A stretch of DNA of 51,375 bases from Extensimonas soli. Its GTDB lineage: Bacteria > Pseudomonadota > Gammaproteobacteria > Burkholderiales > Burkholderiaceae_C. The DNA lies in the NCBI RefSeq assembly GCF_029211265.1, contig NZ_JARGEL010000003.1, positions 1 through 51,375 of the forward strand. Direction: 5' to 3'. Made by a program: the position numbers and the translations under genes. Below, piece by piece: positions 9,116 to 18,338 of the stretch. Below the pieces are notes generated by a model. That model did no database searches. It worked only from the letters and a program-made list of their open reading frames with translations, and was not told the origin of the DNA. How positions within the stretch are numbered: the first letter of the stretch is position 1; every line of letters starts with the position of its first letter.

Positions 9116-9889
9116 ATGACATTCCTCGCCATAGACGTCGGCAACACGCGCCTCAAGTGGGCCTTGTACGACGCACACCGCCCGGGCGCCGCGCTGCTGG
9201 CGCAGGGTACCGAGTTCCTCGAACATATCGACCGCCTGGCCGAAGGCAGCTGGGCGAATTTGCCCGCCCCCAATCGCATGCTCGGCTGCGTGGTCGCAGG
9301 CGACATCGCGCGGCGCCGCGTGGTCGAGCAGATGGAGCTGTGGGACGTGACGCCGCAGTGGGTTGTGCCCTCGGCGCAGGAAGCGGGCCTGACCAATGGC
9401 TACGACTACCCCTCGCGCCTGGGTGCAGACCGTTGGGTGGCCATGGTCGGCGCGCGCCATCATGTGCTCGCGCAGGGCGCGCCGCGTCCCATCGTGCTCG
9501 TGATGGTGGGCACGGCCGTGACCGTGGAGTGCATAGACGCCGCAGGCAACTTTCTCGGCGGCCTGATCCTGCCGGGCCACGGCATCATGCTGCGCGCGCT
9601 CGAGGCCGGCACGGCGGGCCTGCACGTGCCTACGGGCGAGGTGCGGCTCTTTCCCACGAACACGAGCGATGCGCTCACGAGCGGCGGCACTTACGCCATC
9701 GCCGGCGCGGTCGAGCGCATGTACCAGCACCTGCTGCAGCACTGCGGCGCAGAACCCGCCTGCCTCATGACCGGCGGCGCTGGCTGGAAGATGGCGCCTA
9801 GCATGACGCGCCCGTTCGAACTCATCGAGAACCTGATCTTCGACGGCTTGCTGCAGATCGCGCTGCAGCGCTTTGGCGACGCGGACTAA
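9116..9889 (+). CDS. coaX: Type III pantothenate kinase
   Basis: The 257-residue ASKHA-fold enzyme makes the first committed step of coenzyme A synthesis, phosphorylating pantothenate with ATP (with a monovalent cation in known members). Visible motifs are the N-terminal phosphate loop [15 protein letters not shown], the [12 protein letters not shown] pantothenate-side segment, and [11 protein letters not shown]. The ATG at 9116 places the family's hydrophobic first strand at residue 3; an upstream in-frame extension to 8999 overlaps the previous gene and lacks homologous features. The length is normal. The convergent photolyase gene ends 59 bases beyond. Confidence 0.93.
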   Translation: MTFLAIDVGNTRLKWALYDAHRPGAALLAQGTEFLEHIDRLAEGSWANLPAPNRMLGCVVAGDIARRRVVEQMELWDVTPQWVVPSAQEAGLTNGYDYPSRLGADRWVAMVGARHHVLAQGAPRPIVLVMVGTAVTVECIDAAGNFLGGLILPGHGIMLRALEAGTAGLHVPTGEVRLFPTNTSDALTSGGTYAIAGAVERMYQHLLQHCGAEPACLMTGGAGWKMAPSMTRPFELIENLIFDGLLQIALQRFGDAD

Positions 9890-9948
9890 AGCCTCCGCTG
9901 CCTTGTGAATCACGCAGGGCGCGGCAATCCCACGCGCCGGGCGTGGCG

Positions 9949-11433
9949 TCACTTGCGCGTGTCTCCTTGCTCCTTGACCACCGCGTAGCGCATGAGCGTG
10001 CGCTGCCGCGCGCTCGCGTGCTCCACGATGGGGAGCGGGTAGTCGCGCCCCAGCACTATGCCTGCGGCTTGTTGGGCGCTGCGATCCATGGTCCATGGCG
10101 CGTGCAAAAAGGGCAGTGGCACGCGCGCGAGTTCGGGCACGTAGCGGCGGATGAAGTCGCCCTGGGGGTCGAACTTTTGCGACTGGCTCACGGGGTTGAA
10201 GATGCGAAAGTACGGCTGTGCGTCGCAGCCGCTCGAAGCGGCCCATTGCCAGTTGCCGTTGTTCGCGGCAAGGTCAAAGTCGTTGAGCTGCGCGGCAAAG
10301 TGGCGCTCGCCCAGGCGCCAGTCGATCCCCAGGTCTTTGCACAGGAACGAGGCCGTGAGCATGCGCAGGCGGTTGTGCATCCAGCCGCAGTGCAGCAGTT
10401 GCCGCATCGCTGCGTCAACGAGCGGGTAGCCGGTGCGCCCGGCCTGCCACGCGGCCAGGCCCTGTGGCCAGTCGTCCCATTCGATCGCGTCATATGCGGG
10501 TTTGAACGCGCGCTCGACCACGTGCGGGAAGTGGTCGAGGATCATGAAGAAAAAGTCGCGCCAGATGAGCTCGTCGAGCCAGGCGTCGGCGCGCAGGGCG
10601 AGCGCGTGGCGCACGAGTGCGCGGATCGCGATGGTGCCAAAGCGCAGATGCACCGAAAGATAGCTCACGCCGCGGCGCGCGGGGTAGTCGCGCAGGTCCG
10701 CATAGCGCTGGATGCGCCCCTGCGCGAACGCATCCCAGAGCGCGCGGGCACCGGGCATGCCGGGCGTGATGCCGAGCTCGGGCAGGTTCGTTGCTTCGAA
10801 GCCGATGTCGGCGAGCGTAGGGATGCCGGTAGACAGGCGGGGCGGTGGGCTTGCGATCGGGCCAGCGCAGGGGTGTGCGGCAAGGTCTGGCAGCTCGTCT
10901 GGCGGCGCATGCGGGGATGTGTGCTGCAGCAGGCGTTGGCGCCAGGCATTTTTGTATGGCGTGAAGACGGTGAACGGCGTGCCCGCGCGTGTGCGCACGG
11001 CGTCACCGTCGAAGACGACCTGGTCTTTGTGCAGGTGCAGCGCGATGCCCAGCGGCGCGAGCGCGTGTGCCACGGCCTGGTCGCGCGCCTTGGCGGCGGG
11101 CTCGTAGTCGCGATTCGCGTGCACGGCGCCCACGGCGAGGGCCTGGGCGAGCGCCGGAATGTGCTGCACGGCGCGGCCATGGCGCACGATCAGGGCGCCG
11201 CCGCGCGCGCGCAAGGCAGCGTCGAGCGCCTGCAGGCTGCCGTGGATGAAGTGCACCCGCCGGTCATGCCGGCTCGGCAGCGCGTCGAGTATGTCGGTGT
11301 CGAAAACGAAGGCGCAATACACCGCGCCACCCGTGCGCAGCGCGGCGCTGAGCGCGGCGTGGTCGTGGTCGCGCAGGTCGCGCCGGAACCATACGAGCGC
11401 AGGCGGCGGCGCAACCGGGGTGCGTGCGGTCAT
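9949..11433 (-). CDS. phrB: Deoxyribodipyrimidine photo-lyase
   Basis: The 494-residue class I CPD photolyase repairs UV-induced pyrimidine dimers with FADH- and a light-harvesting cofactor. The N-terminal alpha/beta domain begins with LVWFRRDLRDHDHAAL (about 13-28). The C-terminal FAD-binding domain has the conserved NNGNWQWAASSGCDAQPYFR and FNPVSQSQKFDPQG stretches. The start ATG shares one base with the stop codon of the upstream TPR gene (TGATG), so translation is probably coupled. The operon order is TetR regulator, TPR protein, photolyase. It converges on coaX. Confidence 0.95.
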   Translation of the reverse strand: MTARTPVAPPPALVWFRRDLRDHDHAALSAALRTGGAVYCAFVFDTDILDALPSRHDRRVHFIHGSLQALDAALRARGGALIVRHGRAVQHIPALAQALAVGAVHANRDYEPAAKARDQAVAHALAPLGIALHLHKDQVVFDGDAVRTRAGTPFTVFTPYKNAWRQRLLQHTSPHAPPDELPDLAAHPCAGPIASPPPRLSTGIPTLADIGFEATNLPELGITPGMPGARALWDAFAQGRIQRYADLRDYPARRGVSYLSVHLRFGTIAIRALVRHALALRADAWLDELIWRDFFFMILDHFPHVVERAFKPAYDAIEWDDWPQGLAAWQAGRTGYPLVDAAMRQLLHCGWMHNRLRMLTASFLCKDLGIDWRLGERHFAAQLNDFDLAANNGNWQWAASSGCDAQPYFRIFNPVSQSQKFDPQGDFIRRYVPELARVPLPFLHAPWTMDRSAQQAAGIVLGRDYPLPIVEHASARQRTLMRYAVVKEQGDTRK

Positions 11434-12206
11434 CAGTCCTCGAGCTCGGCGCGCGCCAGTTCCACGTCCAGGTGCTCGGCCGCGTCCAGCGGCGCGATGG
11501 CGGCGGCTTGCTCATACAGCCGCGTCGCCTCGTCCATTTTTTCTTCGCCTTCGAGCATGAGCAGCGCGTTCGCGTATTCGATCAGGCCGATGGTCGATTG
11601 CGGGTGCAGCGCAAGCCCTTGGCGCAGGTGCTCGAGCGCGGTTTCCTTCTTCGCGCCGAAGGTCATCTGCCCCACGAGCGGCCCGAGCTTGTCTATGACC
11701 TCGGCGTCGAAGGCGCCGAGCGCGATGTGCGCGTGCGCATGTTGCGGTGCAAGCGCCAGGGCTTTTTGCAGTGCCTCTTTGACGGCGTTGCCCAGGCCCT
11801 GCGCGACGGCTTTGGCAACGCTGATGCTTTGGCCATAGCGTGCAAGCGCATACGCGCGCCAGAACCAGGCGTTGGGGTTGTCGGGCGCGTCGGCGGCTTG
11901 CGCCTGGGCGCGTGCGGCCACCTGCAGCAGCAAGTCCTGGCGTGCCGACTCGCTGGGTTCGAGGTAGTTGGCGTAGAGCGCCGTGGCCTTGTTTGCCACC
12001 GTGAGGCCCGCGCCGCCCAGGCGCTGCCCGAGCTCGGCCGCCTCCTGGAATTGGCCGCTGTGCAGCAGCAGCCAGGCGCGCTGCAGTTTTTCGTCGTCGG
12101 GGTGCGGCTCGGCGTCGCCCGCATGCAGACGCGGCCACAGCTGCATCAGGCGCGCGGGGTCAAAGCGGTAGAGGTCACGGTAGGGGAAAGGGGTCCACTG
12201 CGCCAT
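11433..12206 (-). CDS. Tetratricopeptide-repeat protein of unknown function
   Basis: The 257-residue protein is rich in Ala, Leu and Gln and has TPR-like helix pairs, for example NAWFWRAYALARYGQ, AHAHIALGAFDAEV and TIGLIEYANALLMLEGEEKMDEA. It appears cytosolic, with no signal peptide. The ATG at 12206 is chosen because AGGAG lies 8 bases upstream and the protein then begins MAQWTPFPYRDL; the open frame extends to 12686 but only through the overlapping TetR gene. It overlaps the TetR C-terminus by 61 bases and phrB by one base. TPR proteins act as protein-protein scaffolds; no specific function can be given. Confidence 0.8.
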   Translation of the reverse strand: MAQWTPFPYRDLYRFDPARLMQLWPRLHAGDAEPHPDDEKLQRAWLLLHSGQFQEAAELGQRLGGAGLTVANKATALYANYLEPSESARQDLLLQVAARAQAQAADAPDNPNAWFWRAYALARYGQSISVAKAVAQGLGNAVKEALQKALALAPQHAHAHIALGAFDAEVIDKLGPLVGQMTFGAKKETALEHLRQGLALHPQSTIGLIEYANALLMLEGEEKMDEATRLYEQAAAIAPLDAAEHLDVELARAELED

Positions 12207-12934
12207 GATGGGTCTCCTGCTGAAAATGGGGCGTCGGGTGGCACGCCATGGGCTATTTGGCGCGCGGCGGGCCGGGGCGCGGCATAGGCCTGGGCCAGGC
12301 TGCGCAGGTGGGCGCGGGGGCGTTCTGCCAGATAAGGCGTGAGCAAGTGCAGCACCTGCTGTGCGCCGCGCAGCAAAGCGCTCTGGGCGCCTTCGGGCTC
12401 GAGCGCGTGGCGTGGGTCGCGCACATACTCGAAGCTCAGCCAGTAGCACAGCACCACGGCCATGTTGGCGGCGGTGGCTTGCAATTCTGCCGGGGCGAGC
12501 GCATGCAGCAAGGCACCGGAGTCGCCCAGATTGCCCAGCAGGGTGCGCAGTGCCGCGACTTTGCGCACCAGCAGTGGCTGAAAGTGCGTTTCCAGATGGC
12601 GGTTGCGCGACAGCAACTCGTTGAGGTCGCGGTACAAAAAACGAAACTGCCACAGTTGCTCGAACAGCGTGTGCATGAAAAACCACGCGTCCTCGACCTG
12701 GCGCACGCTGCCGCTCGCGTCCAGCAAATCAGACAGGGCCTGCGCGTGGCGGTCGAACAGCGCATTCACCAGCGCGTCCTTGCCGGCGTAGTGGTAATAC
12801 AGATTGCCCGGGCTGATGTGCAGTTCGGCCGCGAGCAGCGTGGTCGAGACATGGGGTTCGCCAAAGCGATTGAACAAGTCCAGCGCGGTTTCGAGAATGC
12901 GCTGGGCGGTGCGGCGTGGCGCTTTCTTGGTCAT
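12146..12934 (-). CDS. TetR/AcrR-family transcriptional regulator
   Basis: The 262-residue protein has a classic N-terminal helix-turn-helix (about residues 10-56) with ILETALDLFNRFG, VSTTLLAAELHISPGNLYYHYAGKDALVNALF. The C-terminal ligand-binding half resembles regulators whose effector is unknown. The last ~40 residues are Pro/Ala-rich and overlap the start of the TPR gene by 61 bases, so the tail may be an extension by loss of an earlier stop. Co-orientation with the TPR and photolyase genes suggests an operon that it may autoregulate; no operator was identified. Confidence 0.88.
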   Translation of the reverse strand: MTKKAPRRTAQRILETALDLFNRFGEPHVSTTLLAAELHISPGNLYYHYAGKDALVNALFDRHAQALSDLLDASGSVRQVEDAWFFMHTLFEQLWQFRFLYRDLNELLSRNRHLETHFQPLLVRKVAALRTLLGNLGDSGALLHALAPAELQATAANMAVVLCYWLSFEYVRDPRHALEPEGAQSALLRGAQQVLHLLTPYLAERPRAHLRSLAQAYAAPRPAARQIAHGVPPDAPFSAGDPSWRSGPLSPTVTSTALTPRA

Positions 12935-13101
12935 TGTGGGCTCGCTCGATGGGGGCTTGGGGCCTTTTCTCGTTGTCTCCAGCGCTTACTCTAACCGAGC
13001 CGGACTTGTGCAATGCAGCAATGGCGGTGCTGCCTGTTCGCGCCGCATGAAACGACGGCTGCAGCCGCAGGCCCGCAGCCGTTGGTGTATCGCTCGATGC
13101 G

Positions 13102-13707
13102 TCAAGTTTTGGCGGCAGGCGCGGCGCTTTTGGCTGCAGCTGTGGTTTTGCGCGCGCGTGGCGTGGGCCGACCGGGCGCAGCAACCGGCGTCTGGGGCGG
13201 CGCAGCTTCGGCGGGCGTTTGATCGGCGCTGCGGCGTGCCGTGGTGGTGCGCGGCGTGGCGGCAGCGCTGCGCTGCGCCGTGGCCCGGTTCAGACTGTGC
13301 GTGAGTGCGTCCATGCGCTCCTGCAGCGCCCGCAGATCGTGGGCCGTGGGTACACCGAGTTTGCCCAGCGCCTGGGCCACGCGCTCCTCGAAAATCGATT
13401 CGAGCTTGTCGAAGGAGCCCAAGCCGTGCGAGCCCAGTTCGCTGGTCAGCGAGCTCATGCGGGTGGCAGCTTCGGTGATTTTTTCCTGTGCGGCTTTCTG
13501 CGTCTTGCGCTGAATGTCCAGGCCCTCCTTCACCAGGGCCTCGAACACCTTGCTGCCTTCTTCCTGCGCCTTGGCAAAGGCGCCCAGGCCGGCCAGCCAG
13601 ATCTGCTGCGCCGAGTCCTGCACGGTGCGCGCGAGCCGGGCATCGCTTTTTGCACTTTTGTCGCCTTTTTTCACGTCGTTACCGACGCCTTGCATTTTTT
13701 TCGCCAT
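13102..13707 (-). CDS. Phasin-family polyhydroxyalkanoate granule protein
   Basis: The 201-residue protein has a helical, amphipathic phasin/PhaI-type domain (about 20-140), with QDSAQQIWLAGLGAFAKAQEEGSKVFEALVKEG as the hallmark region in two parts. A low-complexity Ala/Pro/Lys/Arg tail (145-201) resembles the histone-like tails of some granule-associated proteins that touch DNA. Phasins coat PHB granules and control their number and partition. GGAGG lies upstream of the ATG. Just beyond the stop a hairpin (ACGGCTGC at 13055 with GCAGCCGT at 13075) lacks a U-tract. Confidence 0.88.
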   Translation of the reverse strand: MAKKMQGVGNDVKKGDKSAKSDARLARTVQDSAQQIWLAGLGAFAKAQEEGSKVFEALVKEGLDIQRKTQKAAQEKITEAATRMSSLTSELGSHGLGSFDKLESIFEERVAQALGKLGVPTAHDLRALQERMDALTHSLNRATAQRSAAATPRTTTARRSADQTPAEAAPPQTPVAAPGRPTPRARKTTAAAKSAAPAAKT

Positions 13708-13989
13708 AAATCCTCCGGGGAATTGCCAAGAGCAAGCCCTCCTGGCGCAGCGGCACGCAGTTCAACCCAGTGGGCGGCTGCATGCTCCTGAAAGTGTAAT
13801 GTGCGCGTGCAGCCCCGTGTCTCGTTATGCGGTTCTGTGCCGTCTGCGCGACGCATCGGTGCGGTATGGATAATGGCCTGAGCGGTGGCGTTGGCAGCCG
13901 CTCTCTTTTGCGAGATGCTGCTGCGCCAGCGCCATTTTTCCAAGCGTGCGGCACACATCCGCCGTGCGCGCACCAACTTGCACCAACCC

Positions 13990-14883
13990 ATGAACATCCT
14001 GCTTTTGGGCAAAAACGGCCAACTCGGCTGGGAACTGCAGCGCAGCCTGGCGCCGCTGGGCCAGGTCACCATGCTGGACCGGCACAGCCGCGACCACTGC
14101 GGCGATCTGTCGCGCCCGGCCGATCTGGCGGCCACCGTGCGCGCCCTGCGCCCGCAGGTCATCGTCAACGCCGCCGCGCACACCGCCGTCGATCGCGCCG
14201 AGAGCGAGCCCGAACTGGCGCACACCGTGAATGCCGTCGCGCCCGGCGTGCTCGCTGAAGAAGCCGCGCGCCTGGGTGCCTGGCTCGTGCACTACAGCAC
14301 CGACTATGTCTTCGACGGCAGCGGCAGCCATCCCTGGCGTGAAACCGACGCTCCGGCGCCGTTGAGCGTATATGGCCGCAGCAAGTGGGAGGGCGAGCAG
14401 CGCATCGCGCAAACTGGTGCGCAGCACCTCATCGTGCGCACGAGCTGGGTGTACGGTGCGCGCGGCGGCAACTTTGCCAAGACCATGCTGCGCCTCGCGC
14501 AGGAGCGCGAGCGCCTCACTGTCATCCACGACCAGTGGGGTGCGCCCACGGGGGCCGAGCTGCTGGCCGACTGCAGCGCGCACGCCATCCGGCATCTGCT
14601 GACGCACCCCCAGGATGCCGGCCTGTACCACCTGGCCGCCGCCGGCGAGGCCACCTGGTTTTCGTATGCAAAATACGTGCTGGAGCAGGCGCAGCAAGCG
14701 CAGCCAGCTCTCGAAATAAAAGCAAAAGAACTGCTCCCCATCCCCGCGAGCGCCTACCCGTTGCCGGCGCCGCGTCCGCACAATTCGCGCCTGGACTGCG
14801 CCCGATTCCAGTCCACCTTCGGCCTGGTCTTGCCGCCGTGGCAACAGGGTGTGGCGCGCATGCTCATGGAAGTTCTGGGGTAG
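13990..14883 (+). CDS. rfbD: dTDP-4-dehydrorhamnose reductase
   Basis: The 297-residue extended SDR enzyme carries out the last step of dTDP-L-rhamnose synthesis, reducing dTDP-4-keto-L-rhamnose with NAD(P)H. Visible are the Rossmann motif GKNGQLGWEL (7-16), STDYVFDGSG, and the catalytic Y-x3-K in YGRSKWEGE. The ATG at 13990 gives the usual N-terminus MNILLLG; the frame upstream has no homologous features. rmlA, B and C are not adjacent, so the gene stands alone here. Near its 3' end (14695-14736) it carries an AT-rich copy of the dispersed short repeat, adding a segment QAQPALEIKAKE in frame. Confidence 0.92.
   Translation: MNILLLGKNGQLGWELQRSLAPLGQVTMLDRHSRDHCGDLSRPADLAATVRALRPQVIVNAAAHTAVDRAESEPELAHTVNAVAPGVLAEEAARLGAWLVHYSTDYVFDGSGSHPWRETDAPAPLSVYGRSKWEGEQRIAQTGAQHLIVRTSWVYGARGGNFAKTMLRLAQERERLTVIHDQWGAPTGAELLADCSAHAIRHLLTHPQDAGLYHLAAAGEATWFSYAKYVLEQAQQAQPALEIKAKELLPIPASAYPLPAPRPHNSRLDCARFQSTFGLVLPPWQQGVARMLMEVLG
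14695..14736 (+). repeat. Dispersed short AT-rich repeat inside rfbD
   Basis: The segment CAAGCGCAGCCAGCTCTCGA followed by AT-rich bases matches the AAGCRCAAGCAGCT consensus of a dispersed repeat seen in seven other places. It is in frame and translated as QAQPALEIKAK. Confidence 0.5.
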
Positions 14884-14932
14884 GGGGTCGGGCCACGGGC
14901 GCTGGTGTAGTGCCGTTTAGCGGGGTCGGCAA

Positions 14933-14941
14933 TGCTAAAAT
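14933..14941 (+). promoter_or_regulatory. Candidate extended -10 promoter for the rpsB operon
   Basis: TGCTAAAAT forms an extended -10 element (TGn plus TAAAAT) about 158 bases before rpsB. No good -35 hexamer is seen 16-18 bases upstream. The resulting leader of about 150 bases is long enough for the S2 autoregulatory structure known for rpsB in other proteobacteria, but I could not identify that structure here. Confidence 0.45.
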
Positions 14942-15098
14942 CCGCAGGTTTTGCTGAGAGCGCCTACGCAAGTCGCGCGGCAAAATCAATCGCAAACCAG
15001 CCCCGTAAAGGTGTTGCAGCGCTGTCGATGGCCTGAAGGCCGGGCATGGCGGGCAAAGAAGGGGGCTGGATTTCAGACCCAACCTTTGGAGAATTTTC

Positions 15099-15851
15099 AT
15101 GTCTATCACCATGCGCGAAATGCTGGAAGCTGGTGTCCACTTTGGCCACCAGACGCGCTTTTGGAACCCCAAGATGGCCCCCTTCATCTTCGGGCAGCGC
15201 AACAAGATCCACATCGTCAACCTCGAAAAAACCCTGCCGATGTTCGAGGATGCGCAAAAGTTTGCGCGCCAGCTCGCCGCCAACCGCGGCACCATTTTGA
15301 TGGTGGGCACCAAGCGCCAGGCGCGCGAGCTCGTGGCTGCCGAGGCGCGGCGCGCGGGCGTGCCCTTCGTCGACCAGCGCTGGCTGGGCGGCATGCTGAC
15401 CAACTTCAAGACCGTGAAGAGCTCGATCAAGCGGCTCAAGGACATGAAGGCCCAGATCGAGGCCGGGCTCGACAGCATGAGCAAGAAAGAGCAGCTCAAC
15501 TTCAACCGCGAACTCGCCAAGCTCGAGCGTGACATCGGCGGCATCCAGGACATGGCAGCATTGCCCGACGCCATCTTCGTGATCGATGTGGGCTACCACA
15601 AGATTGCCGTGGCCGAAGCCAAAAAGCTCGGCATCCCGCTGATCGGCGTGGTGGACACCAACCACTCGCCCGAGGGCATCGATTACGTGATCCCCGGCAA
15701 CGACGATTCGGCCAAGGCCGTGGCGCTCTACGCGCGTGGCATCGCCGACGCGATCCTCGAAGGCCGTGCGAACGCGGTGAACGAAGTGGTCAAGGCCGTT
15801 GCGGCTGAAAGCTCCGATGAATTCGTCGAAGTGGAAGAGTCTGCGGCCTGA
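15099..15851 (+). CDS. rpsB: 30S ribosomal protein S2
   Basis: The 250-residue protein is of typical S2 length. Diagnostic segments are the N-terminal [34 protein letters not shown] (about 95-106) and [21 protein letters not shown]2 joins the 30S subunit late, at the head-body junction, and is needed with S1 for initiation. It heads the cluster with tsf, as in most bacteria. A GGAG site precedes the ATG. An intrinsic terminator-like hairpin follows before tsf. Confidence 0.98.
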   Translation: MSITMREMLEAGVHFGHQTRFWNPKMAPFIFGQRNKIHIVNLEKTLPMFEDAQKFARQLAANRGTILMVGTKRQARELVAAEARRAGVPFVDQRWLGGMLTNFKTVKSSIKRLKDMKAQIEAGLDSMSKKEQLNFNRELAKLERDIGGIQDMAALPDAIFVIDVGYHKIAVAEAKKLGIPLIGVVDTNHSPEGIDYVIPGNDDSAKAVALYARGIADAILEGRANAVNEVVKAVAAESSDEFVEVEESAA

Positions 15852-15881
15852 CGCAAGGCACATGCGCTGCTGCGCCAAACG

Positions 15882-15909
15882 AAAGGGGCTCATGGCGGGC
15901 CCCTTTTTT
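15882..15909 (+). terminator. Intrinsic terminator or attenuator between rpsB and tsf
   Basis: An 8-bp perfect stem AAAGGGGC/GCCCCTTT with a 9-base loop runs into a tract of six T. It lies 31 bases after the rpsB stop and 53 before tsf. Because tsf has no obvious promoter of its own, partial termination (more S2 than downstream products) is the likely role. Confidence 0.75.
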
Positions 15910-15961
15910 GAGCCCGAAATCTGATTCACCCTTATTGCTACTGACTACGGAAGGAATACAA

Positions 15962-16885
15962 ATGGCTGCAATTACCGCAAGCATGGTGGCTGAGCTGCGC
16001 GCCAAGACCGACGCCCCCATGATGGAGTGCAAAAAAGCCCTCACCGAAGCCGACGGCGACATGGCCAAGGCCGAAGAGCTGCTGCGCGTCAAGCTCGGCA
16101 CCAAGGCTGGCAAGGCGGCGTCGCGCATCACGGCCGAAGGCGTGGTCGCCACGTTTATCGAAGGCAGCATGGGCGGCATGATCGAGGTCAACAGCGAGAC
16201 CGACTTCGTCAGCAAGAACGACAGCTTCATCGCCATGGCCAAGGCCGCGGCCGAACTCGTGGCCAAGCACGGCCCGACCGACGTGGCGGCGCTCGGCGCG
16301 CTGCCCTACAGCCAGGACAGCTTCGGCCCCACGCTGGAAGACGTGCGCAAGGGCCTGATCGGCAAGATCGGCGAGAACATGACCTTCCGCCGTTTCAAGG
16401 CGTTCCAAGGCAGCAACAAGCTCGCTTCCTACCTGCACGGCACGCGCATTGGCGTGGTGGTCGAGTATGAGGGTGACGAAGTCGCCGCCAAGGACGTGGC
16501 CATGCACATCGCCGCGATGAAGCCCGTGGCGCTGACCAGCGCCGAGGTGCCGGCCGAGCTGATCGAGAAAGAGCGCGCTGTGGCCGCCGGCAAGGCCGCT
16601 GAAGACGCCGCCAAGGCGCAGGCCGAGGGCAAGCCCGTGCAGTCGCCCGAGATCGTGACCAAGCGCATCGAGGGCGCGGTGCAGAAGTTCCTCAAGGAGG
16701 TGTCCTTGATGAACCAGGCTTTCGTGAAGAACGACAAGCAGACCGTGGAGCAGATGCTCAAGGAGCGCGGCACTTCGGTGAAGGCCTTCACGCTCTACGT
16801 GGTCGGCGAAGGCATAGAGAAGAAGGTGGACGACTTTGCGGCCGAAGTCGCTGCCCAGGTGGCTGCCGCCAAGGCTGCCGCCTGA
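15962..16885 (+). CDS. tsf: Translation elongation factor Ts
   Basis: The 307-residue guanine-nucleotide exchange factor recycles EF-Tu-GDP. The N-terminal UBA-like domain has [20 protein letters not shown], followed by the core signature with [10 protein letters not shown] (residues ~80-89) that contacts EF-Tu. Length is slightly above E. coli and normal for betaproteobacteria. A strong purine-rich GGAAGGAA site precedes the chosen ATG at 15962, and an upstream in-frame extension to 15908 is not needed. Confidence 0.98.
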   Translation: MAAITASMVAELRAKTDAPMMECKKALTEADGDMAKAEELLRVKLGTKAGKAASRITAEGVVATFIEGSMGGMIEVNSETDFVSKNDSFIAMAKAAAELVAKHGPTDVAALGALPYSQDSFGPTLEDVRKGLIGKIGENMTFRRFKAFQGSNKLASYLHGTRIGVVVEYEGDEVAAKDVAMHIAAMKPVALTSAEVPAELIEKERAVAAGKAAEDAAKAQAEGKPVQSPEIVTKRIEGAVQKFLKEVSLMNQAFVKNDKQTVEQMLKERGTSVKAFTLYVVGEGIEKKVDDFAAEVAAQVAAAKAAA

Positions 16886-16933
16886 TTGTCCTGTCCGTCC
16901 ACCAACCCCTGTCCATCTTTTTTGGAGCGTTTC

Positions 16934-17656
16934 ATGTCCCTTGCCACACCAGCCCACAAGCGCATCCTGCTCAAGTTGTCTGGTGAGGCGCTCATGGGCG
17001 ACGACGCCTTCGGCATCAACCGTGCGACCATAGGGCGCATCGTCGAAGAGATCGCCGAGGTCACGCGCCTTGGTGTCGAGGTGGCGGTGGTGATCGGCGG
17101 CGGCAATATCTTTCGTGGGGTCGCAGGCGGCTCGGCCGGCATGGACCGGGCCACGGCCGATTACATGGGCATGCTGGCCACGGTCATGAACGCCCTGGCC
17201 CTGGCCGACGCCATGGAAAAAAACGGACTGATTGCGCGCGTGATGTCCGCGATCGCCATCGAGCAGGTGGTCGAGCCCTACGTGCGCCCCAAGGCCTTGC
17301 AGTACCTCGAAGAGGGCAAGGTGGTGGTGTTCGCCGCCGGCACGGGCAACCCATTTTTCACCACCGACACCGCAGCGGCGCTGCGCGGGGCCGAGATCGG
17401 CGCCGAAGTGGTGCTCAAGGCCACCAAGGTGGACGGTGTTTATACTGCCGACCCGCAAAAAGACCCCCAGGCCCAGCGCTACACGCGCCTGAGCTTCGAC
17501 GAGGCCATGGCGCGCAACCTGGGCATCATGGATGCGACGGCTTTTGCGCTGTGCCGCGACCAAAAACTCCCCGTGCGGGTGTTTTCCATCGTCAAACCTG
17601 GCGCCTTGCTGCGCGTGGTGCTCGGGGAAGACGAAGGTACGCTGGTTTACGCTTGA
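16934..17656 (+). CDS. pyrH: UMP kinase
   Basis: The 240-residue hexameric amino-acid-kinase-fold enzyme phosphorylates UMP to UDP in pyrimidine synthesis; the family is activated by GTP and inhibited by UTP. Motifs are [11 protein letters not shown] near the N-terminus, [10 protein letters not shown], and the C-terminal [16 protein letters not shown]. The ATG at 16934 is supported by GGAGCG upstream and by the normal family length; an upstream ATG at 16886 would add 16 unrelated residues. It lies 48 bases after tsf and 52 before frr. Confidence 0.97.
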   Translation: MSLATPAHKRILLKLSGEALMGDDAFGINRATIGRIVEEIAEVTRLGVEVAVVIGGGNIFRGVAGGSAGMDRATADYMGMLATVMNALALADAMEKNGLIARVMSAIAIEQVVEPYVRPKALQYLEEGKVVVFAAGTGNPFFTTDTAAALRGAEIGAEVVLKATKVDGVYTADPQKDPQAQRYTRLSFDEAMARNLGIMDATAFALCRDQKLPVRVFSIVKPGALLRVVLGEDEGTLVYA

Positions 17657-17708
17657 CGGGCTGGCTGCTGGCGCGCAGGCAGGCGTGCCGCGGTCCCGAG
17701 GAGAACCC

Positions 17709-18272
17709 ATGACGACGATTGCCGAGATCAAAAACACCGCTGCGAGCAAGATGGACCAGTCGATCGCAGCGTTCAAGAACAACCTGCAGAAAATCCGCAC
17801 GGGCCGCGCGAATCCCGCGCTGCTCGATACCGTGCACGTGGAGTATTACGGCTCCATGGTGCCGCTGAGCCAGGTGGCGAACGTGGCCTTGCTCGACGCG
17901 CGCACCATCAGCGTGCAGCCCTGGGAAAAGGGCATGGGCGCGAAAATTGAAAAAGCCATTCGCGAGAGCGAGCTGGGCCTGAACCCGGCTTCCATGGGCG
18001 ACTTGATTCGCGTACCCATGCCGCCCATGAGCGAGGAGCGGCGCAAGGAGATGACCAAGCTCGCGCGCCACGAGGGCGAAAACGCCAAGGTGGCCGTGCG
18101 CAACCTGCGGCGTGAGGCCAACGAGGCGCTCAAGCGCCTGGTGAAAGACAAGCTCATCTCCGAGGACGAGCAAAAGCGCGCCGAAGCCGAGGTGCAGAAG
18201 GCCACCGACAAGCACATCGCCGAGATCGATGCCCTGGTTGCGACCAAGGAGCAAGAGATCATGGCGGTGTGA
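17709..18272 (+). CDS. frr: Ribosome recycling factor
   Basis: The 187-residue, two-domain tRNA-mimic, with EF-G, splits post-termination ribosomes. Recognisable segments are [31 protein letters not shown], and the C-terminal helix [19 protein letters not shown]. Length is typical (~185). GAGGAG lies 7 bases before the ATG at 17709; the frame upstream of this overlaps pyrH and is a shadow. Confidence 0.98.
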   Translation: MTTIAEIKNTAASKMDQSIAAFKNNLQKIRTGRANPALLDTVHVEYYGSMVPLSQVANVALLDARTISVQPWEKGMGAKIEKAIRESELGLNPASMGDLIRVPMPPMSEERRKEMTKLARHEGENAKVAVRNLRREANEALKRLVKDKLISEDEQKRAEAEVQKATDKHIAEIDALVATKEQEIMAV

Positions 18273-18338
18273 GCGCCGTCGGTGAATCGATTGACCTTTC
18301 TTTCTCAGGCGAAGTTCTTGCGCGTACGGCCTTCCTCC

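Noticed and set aside
13055-13082. Hairpin after the phasin gene considered as an intrinsic terminator
   Set aside because: The 8-bp stem has a 12-base loop and no T-tract on the minus strand.
15938-17800. A 620-codon minus-strand frame opposite tsf and pyrH
   Set aside because: It spans two well-supported genes and their gap, with a composition typical of antisense GC-rich frames.
18282-18338. GTG at 18282 as the uppS start
   Set aside because: It adds 19 residues without family similarity; the ATG at 18339 gives the normal length, though neither has a good ribosome site.
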